From Bacteroidia bacterium (GTDB taxonomy: Bacteria > Bacteroidota > Bacteroidia > B-17B0 > Aurantibacillaceae), in NCBI GenBank assembly GCA_014379485.1, contig JACMLS010000016.1, positions 1-10,723 on the forward strand: a stretch of DNA of 10,723 nt, written 5' to 3'. Shown piece after piece: positions 5,330 to 10,723 of the stretch. The translations under genes and the position numbers were made by a program. The notes beneath the pieces are model-generated. The model had not been told where the DNA came from, made no database searches, and was given only the letters and a program-made list of their open reading frames with translations. Position 1 is the stretch's first letter. Every line of letters begins with the position of its first letter.

Positions 5330-6286
5330 ATGGGATTATTTAGTTTTTTTAGTAAGGAGAAAAAAGAAAGTCTTGACAAAGGTTTGGAAAAAACCAAGGA
5401 AGGATTTTTTTCGAGGATAGCCCGTGCGGTTGCGGGGAAGAGTACTGTTGATGCTGATGTGCTGGATAACCTGGAAGAAGTTTTAATAAGTGGTGATGTT
5501 GGTGTTGAAACTACTTTACGCATTATAAAAAGAATTGAGGCCCGTGTTGCAAAAGATAAATTTGTAGGAACAGGCGAACTCAACAAAATTCTTAAAGAAG
5601 AAATTGCAATTCTTCTCACAGAAAATAATTCTACTGATCAAAAAGATTTTGTGATTCCCGAAGGAAAAAAGCCGTATGTAATTATGGTTGTTGGTGTAAA
5701 CGGAGTTGGAAAAACTACTACTATTGGAAAATTAGCGAATGCGTTTAAGAAAAAAGGATTTAATGTATTGCTTGGCGCGGCAGATACGTTCAGAGCTGCG
5801 GCTGTTGATCAGTTAACCATTTGGAGCGACCGTGTTGGCGTACAAATCGTATCGCAAGGCATGGGTGCAGATCCGGCTTCTGTTGCATTTGATACGCTCA
5901 GCAGCGGGCTTAGCAAAGGCAGCGATGTAATTATTATTGACACTGCCGGTAGATTGCACAACAAAATAAATTTAATGAATGAGCTTGGGAAAATAAAAAA
6001 AGTAATGCAAAAAGTTATTCCCGATGCGCCCCACGAGGTTTTATTGGTGCTTGATGCAAGTACCGGGCAAAATGCAATTGAACAGTGTAAACAATTTACA
6101 GCCGCCACAGATGTTACAGCGCTTGCTTTAACCAAACTTGATGGCACAGCAAAAGGCGGAGTGGTAATTGGAATTTCTGATACATTTAAAATTCCCGTTC
6201 GTTATATTGGTGTAGGAGAAAAGATGGACGATCTGCAGGTTTTTAACCGTGTGGAGTTTGTTGATTCTCTTTTTAAGGAGGAGTAG
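5330..6286 (+). CDS. ftsY: Signal recognition particle receptor FtsY
   Basis: This 318-residue SRP-family GTPase receives SRP-bound translating ribosomes at the inner membrane and passes them to the Sec translocon. The N domain (about 10-100) is a helical bundle with the LEEVLISGDVGVETT motif. The G domain carries all motifs: P-loop GVNGVGKT (122-129), the DTFRAAA insertion-box motif (152-158), DTAGR (204-208), TKLD (268-271) and GVGE (294-297). The acidic N-terminal A domain of E. coli FtsY is absent; instead a short amphipathic start (MGLFSFFSKEKKE) probably binds lipid, as is normal in this phylum. ATG at 5330 is chosen because the protein opens with the usual MGLFSFFSKE. It is separated from the ribosomal genes by a terminator and repeats, so its promoter is uncertain. 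Confidence 0.97.
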   Translation: MGLFSFFSKEKKESLDKGLEKTKEGFFSRIARAVAGKSTVDADVLDNLEEVLISGDVGVETTLRIIKRIEARVAKDKFVGTGELNKILKEEIAILLTENNSTDQKDFVIPEGKKPYVIMVVGVNGVGKTTTIGKLANAFKKKGFNVLLGAADTFRAAAVDQLTIWSDRVGVQIVSQGMGADPASVAFDTLSSGLSKGSDVIIIDTAGRLHNKINLMNELGKIKKVMQKVIPDAPHEVLLVLDASTGQNAIEQCKQFTAATDVTALALTKLDGTAKGGVVIGISDTFKIPVRYIGVGEKMDDLQVFNRVEFVDSLFKEE

Positions 6287-6310
6287 GCTTCGACAGGCTC
6301 AGCCTGACAT
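6287..6310. repeat. Palindromic TTCGACAGGCTCAGCCTGAC intergenic repeat
   Basis: Directly after the ftsY stop lies CTTCGACAGGCTCAGCCTGA, containing the palindrome CAGGCT-C-AGCCTG (6294-6306). From memory this closely resembles a short palindromic sequence dispersed between genes in many Bacteroidota and other bacterial genomes. It could act as a transcription or mRNA-stability element for ftsY, but no T tract follows. Only one copy is present in the window. Confidence 0.55.
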
Positions 6311-6344
6311 CTTTGTTAAACAAATAAGAAACATAAGGGCACAT

Positions 6345-6363
6345 GAGAGATCTTTCGTCTCTC
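6345..6363. other. Small inverted repeat upstream of the lipoprotein gene
   Basis: GAGAGA (6345-6350) pairs with TCTCTC (6358-6363) around the loop TCTTTCG. No T tract follows. It may be part of the intergenic repeat that begins at 6287, or an upstream site for the gene at 6423. Confidence 0.35.
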
Positions 6364-6393
6364 TTGATTAAAATAAACTTCTTGATTTTTCGT

Positions 6394-6401
6394 TATCTTA
6401 G
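6394..6401 (+). promoter_or_regulatory. Possible -7 box for the lipoprotein gene
   Basis: TATCTTAG agrees with TAnnTTTG at 7 of 8 positions and lies 21 nt before the ATG at 6423. No TTTG-like box is found at the expected distance upstream, so this is tentative. Confidence 0.35.
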
Positions 6402-6422
6402 TTGTTGAGAAAGAAAAATCCA

Positions 6423-7040
6423 ATGAATTATCCCGCGAAATTTTTATTTATTGTTTTCATTTCAATTATTTTTTCCTCTTGTTCGGATGAAAAAAATAAG
6501 ACTGAAAATTCCGGAAGCAGGGAACTATTGGCTGACCCTGAAGGTCTGAAAAAAGATAGTTTTATTCTCCAAAAAAAAATTGAGATTGGTTCAGTTATTT
6601 TATCAGACACAAACTATGTGGTTCTTTCATATTCATTAGCACCTCCCTGGATTTTTAAAGCTAGAATAGGAACTTCAATTTCAGGTTCCGACATTGTAAT
6701 AATTGACAGTCTCATCAAAATAGGTGCGAATGAATTCAATTTAAAAAACAAAAAATTCATTGACTCACTCAACAAAACCCTTTATCGTCATTCAGAAAAT
6801 AAATTTACAGGCAAAGGCTCCGTATTTCCGGATAAATATAAAAAACAGTGTTATCCTTATGTAAATTCAAACGGAGAAACTGAAGTTTGGGTAAATTGTT
6901 TTTGCGATGGACCCTGGAAATTTGATTGGCGAAAAGAACCGCTGGGAATGGTTAGAGACGGTGGAAATTGTTTTTTCCAGGTTAAAATCAATCTTAGCAA
7001 GAAAACTTTTTCTGAATTCCATGTAAACGACAACGGGTAG
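6423..7040 (+). CDS. Lipoprotein of unknown function
   Basis: The 205-residue product is predicted to be a lipoprotein. The N-terminus has a basic start, a hydrophobic core (FLFIVFISII) and a lipobox-like FSSC ending at Cys20, followed by a charged, disordered linker (SDEKNKTENSGSRE). ATG at 6423 is preferred to the in-frame TTG codons at 6402 and 6405, since it begins the signal peptide and clears the possible promoter box. The C-terminal third (about 140-200) is the most conserved-looking part: CYPYVNSNGETEVWVNCFC, then RDGGNCFFQVKINL, with cysteines 143, 159, 161 and 183. I recall similar short hypothetical proteins with a DGGNCYF-like motif in Bacteroidota but know no function. It stands alone between two gaps. 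Confidence 0.8.
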   Translation: MNYPAKFLFIVFISIIFSSCSDEKNKTENSGSRELLADPEGLKKDSFILQKKIEIGSVILSDTNYVVLSYSLAPPWIFKARIGTSISGSDIVIIDSLIKIGANEFNLKNKKFIDSLNKTLYRHSENKFTGKGSVFPDKYKKQCYPYVNSNGETEVWVNCFCDGPWKFDWRKEPLGMVRDGGNCFFQVKINLSKKTFSEFHVNDNG

Positions 7041-7110
7041 TTGACTGCAAATTTAATCCGTCGCATAATTCGCAATACCTCAACCAAACCACTACCCCAA
7101 ATGGGGGAGA
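7041..7110. other. Intergenic block with a CCCC/GGGG palindrome
   Basis: This is the first part of the 173-nt gap after the lipoprotein gene. It contains CCCC (7095-7098), AAAT and GGGG (7103-7106), a perfect 4-bp hairpin. The rest (7041-7090) has no fold or promoter that I can support. It differs in texture from the A/T-rich gaps elsewhere and looks like an inserted dispersed repeat, but no second copy lies in the window. Confidence 0.3.
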
Positions 7111-7112
7111 TT

Positions 7113-7137
7113 ATTGCACATTTTCGTGCCAATTTTT
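7113..7137 (+). terminator. Probable terminator after the lipoprotein gene
   Basis: ATTGCAC (7113-7119) pairs with GTGCCAAT (7126-7133) with one bulged C, around a 6-nt loop, and the 3' arm runs into five T. It lies about 75 nt after the stop codon. The stem is short, so strength is uncertain. Confidence 0.45.
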
Positions 7138-7183
7138 AATAATTAATGGCAAATAAATCACACTGTCATTAAGCTGCCATTGT

Positions 7184-7191
7184 TATATTTG
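7184..7191 (+). promoter_or_regulatory. Probable -7 box for the AsmA-like gene
   Basis: TATATTTG matches TAnnTTTG exactly and lies 22 nt before the ATG at 7214. A matching TTTG box at the expected -33 position is not evident. The leader would be about 15 nt. Confidence 0.45.
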
Positions 7192-7213
7192 TATAAACTT
7201 AATCTCAGCAAAA

Positions 7214-10057
7214 ATGTCCTCACAACCTAAAAAGAAAAAATCTCTTCCCCGTCGTATTTTAAAATGGACTGGTATTATTTTTTTACTACTTATTGTTCTT
7301 GCCATTCTTATTCCAATAATTTTTAAAGACAAAATTATTCAGTTAGCTAAAGATGAAGCGAACAAGAGCCTGAATGCCAAAGTAGATTTTGGTGAGTTTG
7401 ATCTTACTTTTCTGAGTTCTTTTCCTACTCTTAAATTTAAGATAGACGATGTGAGTGTTGTAGGGATTGATAAGTTTAAAGGAGATACTTTATTGGGAAT
7501 AAAACATCTTGAAACAGATGTTGACCTGATGAGCGTTATTGGCGGAGATAAATATAAAATAGAAGGCATTTCTATTGAGAATATGACTGTACTTGGAAAA
7601 GTGCTTGCAGATAGTTCTGCTAATTGGGATATTACCAAACCATCTATTGATACTGCAACTGGCGCGCCTGATACCGCTGCAACAAAATTTAAATTAAGTC
7701 TGAAAAAACTTGAATTAAAAAACACAAGAATTGTTTACGACGATGTGCCGGGCGCAATGAAAGCGGCGCTTGAAGGTTTTGATTTTACCATGAGCGGAGA
7801 TTTTACGCAGGATAATTTTTTAATGGAGATCAATTCTGAAATTAAAAAATTAAGTTTTTCTTATGGAGGAATTCCTTATGCAAAAAACATCAACACAAAA
7901 ATTAAAATGAACCTGGACATGGATATGCCCAACATGAAATTTACGTTTAAAGAAAATGAATTTGGTCTGAATGATCTTGCTTTAGGAATTGATGGCTTTG
8001 TAGCCATGCCTAAAGACGATATTGATATGGATATGAAATTTTTGTGCAAGAAAACAGAATTCAAATCCATTCTTTCATTAATTCCCGCAGTGTATTCTAA
8101 AGATTTTGCTTCAATACAAGCAAGCGGAAAACTTGCGTTGAACGGATATGCAAAAGGAACATATAACGATAAAGTAATGCCTGCGTTTGGCGCCCATTTA
8201 GAAATTGCAAACGCCATGTTCAGATATCCGTCACTTCCAAAATCAGTAAACAACATTAACATAAAAGTAGATGTAGAAAACCCGAACGGAAATCCGGATG
8301 CAACTGTTATTGATGTAAGTAAATTTCACGTAGAGATGGCCGGAAATCCGGTTGATATGAACATGCATGTAACCACACCGGTTTCTGACCCTAATTTAAA
8401 GGGAGAAGTAAAAGGAAAAGTTATACTTGCAAGTGTAAAAGAATTTGTTCCTATGGAAAAAGGAGATGAGATGAATGGCGAAATTGCTGTAGACGTAAAA
8501 ATAGACGGAAGAATGTCTCTCATAGAACAAAAGAAATACGAAGAGTTTAAAGCTGCAGGAACTGTAGAAGTGACCAAAATGAATTACAAGACCACTACCC
8601 TGCCCTACGAGGTGCTGCTCAATTCTTTGAAAATGAATTTTACTCCGCAGTTTGTAGAGCTTACTGCCTTTGATGCCAAAATGGGAAAATCTGATGTAAG
8701 TGCAAACGGAAAAATTGAAAACTTTATGCAGTACATTTTTAAAGATTCACTCATCAAAGGAAATTTTGCAATGAAGTCTAACCTGATGGATCTTAACGAA
8801 CTTATGTCATCACCGGCAGGCGCAACACCGGCTGCAACACCAGTGCCCGCAGATACAGCCGCAATGACTGTAATTCCGGTTCCGGGCAATATTGATTTTG
8901 TTTTAAATTCAACAATCTCAAAATTACTTTATGATACTTATGATATAAGCAATGTTGCCGGAAAAATTGTGGTAAGGAATTCGCGTGTTGACATGACCGA
9001 TCTTAAAATGAATTTGCTGGACGGCGCTATGACCATGAGCGGTTTTTACGACACAAAAGACGTGTCGAAACCAAACGTAAGACTAAATCTGAACCTTGCA
9101 GACATTGATGTGCAGAAAGCTTACAACACTTCAGAAGCGTTTAAAAAAATGATACCCGCCGGAAAATCTGCAAAAGGAAAATTCAGCTGCACCCTAAACG
9201 ATTTTGTGAGTAACCTTGACCAGGGAATGATGCCGGACTTTAATACTTTAGCTGCCAATGGAATATTTAAAACAAATATGATTGAGGTGGAAGGCTTCGC
9301 ACCTTTTGTAAAACTGGCCGAAGAATTAAAAAACGATAATTTCCAGAAAATAAAATTCGAAAAAGTAGTGGCTCCTTTTCAAATTAAAGATGGCCGCATA
9401 TTTTTGAATGATACTGTAAGAACAAAACTAAAAGACATTGGTGTAAAAATTACAGGTTCTACAGGTTTTGACCAAACCATTGATTACAAATGGAAAATGG
9501 ATATTCCTACAAAAATGCTTCCTGCACAGGCAACGGGCGCGCTAAACAACCTTATTTCGCAAGCAAACAAAAGCGGAGCCAAAATAAATTCTTTGGGCGA
9601 TAAAGTAAATGTGACTGCACTTTTTGGCGGCACCGTTACCAAACCAACCATTAAAACCGGGTTGAAAGATGTTGCAAAGAGCGTGGTAGAAAATGTTAAA
9701 GAACAAATTACAGAAAAAATAAAAGAAGTAAAAGATTCAGCGATTAAAGTGATAAAAGCCACAGTAAGCGAAGAAGTAGATAAAATTATGAAAGACGCTC
9801 AACAACATGCAGACAATATAAAAGCAGAAGCAGCTAAACTTGCCGAACAAACAAAAACAGAAGGTTATAAAGCGGCAGACGATCTGGAAGCACAGGCAAA
9901 AGGTCCGTTCGAAAAAATTGCTGCAAAGAAAGGTGCCGAAAAATTAAGAAAAGAATCAGATGCAAAAGCTCAGAAAATAAATGACGAAGCAAAAATAAAA
10001 TCAGATAAAATAATGGAAGAAGCCAAAGTAAAAGCTGATAAGGTAAAAAATCCTTAA
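7214..10057 (+). CDS. AsmA-like envelope protein with C-terminal coiled coil
   Basis: This 947-residue protein belongs to the AsmA-like group, members of which in proteobacteria bridge the periplasm and affect phospholipid delivery to the outer membrane. A basic start (QPKKKKSLPRR) precedes one membrane helix (about 18-37), placing the rest in the periplasm. Residues 40-530 hold repeating amphipathic beta strands with the AsmA-type opening (FPTLKFKIDDVSV, GISIENMTVLG). A Pro/Ala/Thr-rich linker lies at about 532-557. The AsmA C-terminal region (about 556-805) contains NVAGKIVVRNSRVDMTDLKM and ends TVTKPTIKTGL. From about 818 to the end, a Lys/Glu/Ala-rich segment of some 130 residues is a predicted coiled coil, longer than I expect for the family. 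ATG at 7214 follows a -7 box. The hydrolase gene follows after 6 nt, so they form an operon. The lipid-transport role is inferred by family only. Confidence 0.88.
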   Translation: MSSQPKKKKSLPRRILKWTGIIFLLLIVLAILIPIIFKDKIIQLAKDEANKSLNAKVDFGEFDLTFLSSFPTLKFKIDDVSVVGIDKFKGDTLLGIKHLETDVDLMSVIGGDKYKIEGISIENMTVLGKVLADSSANWDITKPSIDTATGAPDTAATKFKLSLKKLELKNTRIVYDDVPGAMKAALEGFDFTMSGDFTQDNFLMEINSEIKKLSFSYGGIPYAKNINTKIKMNLDMDMPNMKFTFKENEFGLNDLALGIDGFVAMPKDDIDMDMKFLCKKTEFKSILSLIPAVYSKDFASIQASGKLALNGYAKGTYNDKVMPAFGAHLEIANAMFRYPSLPKSVNNINIKVDVENPNGNPDATVIDVSKFHVEMAGNPVDMNMHVTTPVSDPNLKGEVKGKVILASVKEFVPMEKGDEMNGEIAVDVKIDGRMSLIEQKKYEEFKAAGTVEVTKMNYKTTTLPYEVLLNSLKMNFTPQFVELTAFDAKMGKSDVSANGKIENFMQYIFKDSLIKGNFAMKSNLMDLNELMSSPAGATPAATPVPADTAAMTVIPVPGNIDFVLNSTISKLLYDTYDISNVAGKIVVRNSRVDMTDLKMNLLDGAMTMSGFYDTKDVSKPNVRLNLNLADIDVQKAYNTSEAFKKMIPAGKSAKGKFSCTLNDFVSNLDQGMMPDFNTLAANGIFKTNMIEVEGFAPFVKLAEELKNDNFQKIKFEKVVAPFQIKDGRIFLNDTVRTKLKDIGVKITGSTGFDQTIDYKWKMDIPTKMLPAQATGALNNLISQANKSGAKINSLGDKVNVTALFGGTVTKPTIKTGLKDVAKSVVENVKEQITEKIKEVKDSAIKVIKATVSEEVDKIMKDAQQHADNIKAEAAKLAEQTKTEGYKAADDLEAQAKGPFEKIAAKKGAEKLRKESDAKAQKINDEAKIKSDKIMEEAKVKADKVKNP

Positions 10058-10063
10058 GGGCAA

Positions 10064-10639
10064 ATGGCTTCAATTTTCGGACATGCCGCTTTGGGTTTTG
10101 GGCTGAGTAAGATCTCTCAGAAAAAAACAACCGGTACAATTATTTTACTTTGCATTTTTTGCACTGTAATTCCTGATGCTGATGTACTGATGTTCTTTTT
10201 TGGAGTGCCTTACGAATCTGCTTTTGGCCACCGGGGATTTACGCATTCCATTTTCTTTGCCCTTGATCTTGGATTGCTGATCAGCCTTTTGTTTTGCAGA
10301 AAAAAAAATTATTCCATTCAAAAAAGAATCGGCTTTTTTCTTCTTTTTTTTATCTGCACGCTTTCTCATGGATTATTAGATGCCATGACAACAGAGGGAG
10401 GACTTGGGGTTGCCTTCTTTTTTCCATTCGATAATTCGCGATACTATTTTCCATTCAGGCCAATAAGAGTTTCTCCGATTGGGGTTTCTGGTTTTTTCAG
10501 CAAATGGGGATTAGCGGTTTTAAAAAGTGAGGCGATCTGGATCGGAATTCCTTCTTTGGTTCTGGTAATTATTAGAATGATTATAAATTTTTTTACCAAA
10601 AAAGAAACGGAGAAAGATCTTTTGTCTTCACAGAAATAA
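10064..10639 (+). CDS. YdjM/DUF457-type inner-membrane metal-dependent hydrolase
   Basis: This 191-residue multi-pass membrane protein has the YdjM family (DUF457, putative metal-dependent hydrolase) motifs: His7 in FGHAALGFG, PDAD at 37-40, HRGFTHS at 56-62, and SHGLLDAMTTEGG with His102 and Asp106. These His/Asp residues probably bind a metal near the membrane face. Hydrophobic helices are visible at about 24-47, 63-78, 89-105 and 156-177, with a charged cytosolic tail. Family members are reported as induced by DNA damage in E. coli, but the substrate is unknown. ATG at 10064 lies 6 nt after the AsmA-like stop, indicating translational coupling or at least co-transcription, so the pair may act together on envelope lipids; that is speculative. 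Length is normal for the family. Confidence 0.87.
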   Translation: MASIFGHAALGFGLSKISQKKTTGTIILLCIFCTVIPDADVLMFFFGVPYESAFGHRGFTHSIFFALDLGLLISLLFCRKKNYSIQKRIGFFLLFFICTLSHGLLDAMTTEGGLGVAFFFPFDNSRYYFPFRPIRVSPIGVSGFFSKWGLAVLKSEAIWIGIPSLVLVIIRMIINFFTKKETEKDLLSSQK

Positions 10640-10673
10640 AACCAGAAAATTAGTTTCGGATTTTCACTTCATT

Positions 10674-10723
10674 GGCTTACGGTCGTCAATCCCCCTCAAT
10701 TTTTTCTTCGAAAAAATTTATCC
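10674..10723. repeat. Diverged intergenic repeat, copy 2, with an AT-rich hairpin
   Basis: GGCTTACGGTCGTC (10674-10687) is the counterpart of 2658-2671. The second block includes AATTTTTTC (10698-10706) pairing with GAAAAAATT (10710-10718) around a TTC loop, a 9-bp hairpin that could serve as a weak terminator for the AsmA-hydrolase unit. The copy runs to the end of the window and may continue. Confidence 0.5.

Noticed and set aside
6276..6286. AAGGAGGAG resembling a Shine-Dalgarno site
   Set aside because: It encodes the end of FtsY (KEE) and no start codon follows at a useful distance.
6343..6408. Possible 21-codon ORF starting at an ATG upstream of the lipoprotein gene
   Set aside because: It overlaps an inverted repeat and the possible promoter box, has no recognisable features and is within chance expectation.
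6857..7132. Minus-strand open frame of 91 codons
   Set aside because: Most of it is antisense to the lipoprotein gene, whose signal peptide and codon texture are convincing; no recognisable domain or promoter.
9834..10139. Minus-strand leucine-rich open frame opposite the AsmA tail
   Set aside because: It is the antisense of a Lys/Glu-rich coiled coil, which always gives Leu/Phe-rich open frames.

Overview
The window reads as a chromosomal segment of a Bacteroidota bacterium (class Bacteroidia; the order cannot be fixed from this sequence). Four things point there: a CHU_C / gliding-motility C-terminal domain of the type used as a type IX secretion signal, a 51-codon DUF4295-family gene beside rpmG (a family I know only from Bacteroidota), AT-rich start regions with no Shine-Dalgarno motif, and promoter-like TAnnTTTG boxes. 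All genes lie on the + strand, coding density is high, and I see no phage, transposase, CRISPR array, tRNA or rRNA. This is mostly core-genome territory, not an accessory island. I did not find a clearly new multi-gene system. The less ordinary content is in the intergenic DNA.

Layout. Positions 1-1236 hold the 3' part of a large secreted Ig/PKD-repeat adhesin-like protein, closed by a terminator. Positions 1301-2642 hold a two-gene unit: a small exported beta-rich protein of unknown function, then, 1 nt later and from a TTG start, an exported transglutaminase-like protein with a Cys-His-Asp triad. Positions 2707-6286 carry growth genes: rpmB (bL28), a signal-peptide-bearing Xaa-Pro aminopeptidase (pepP type), rpmG (bL33), the DUF4295 small protein (probably ribosomal protein bL38) and ftsY (SRP receptor). 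As I recall, rpmB-rpmG-DUF4295-ftsY is a usual Bacteroidota neighbourhood; here pepP sits inside it between rpmB and rpmG. Positions 6423-7040 encode a lipoprotein of unknown function. Positions 7214-10639 encode an AsmA-like envelope protein with a long charged coiled-coil tail, followed 6 nt later by a YdjM/DUF457-type membrane metal-dependent hydrolase.

Intergenic DNA. Both ribosomal protein leaders begin, close to the predicted transcription start, with a stem-loop. Two terminator-like hairpins end within 0-6 nt of the next start codon. The gaps around rpmG, DUF4295 and ftsY carry three different short-period tandem repeats (9-nt, 7-nt and 15-nt periods). Positions 6287-6310 hold a palindromic sequence that I recognise as resembling a widespread intergenic repeat. 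Two diverged copies of another intergenic sequence follow the transglutaminase gene and the last gene.

How the genes work together: rpmB, rpmG and the DUF4295 gene supply the large ribosomal subunit, and ftsY supplies membrane targeting of translating ribosomes. The aminopeptidase, transglutaminase-like protein, lipoprotein and AsmA-like protein are all predicted to enter or cross the inner membrane. Functional links among those envelope proteins are not shown by the sequence.
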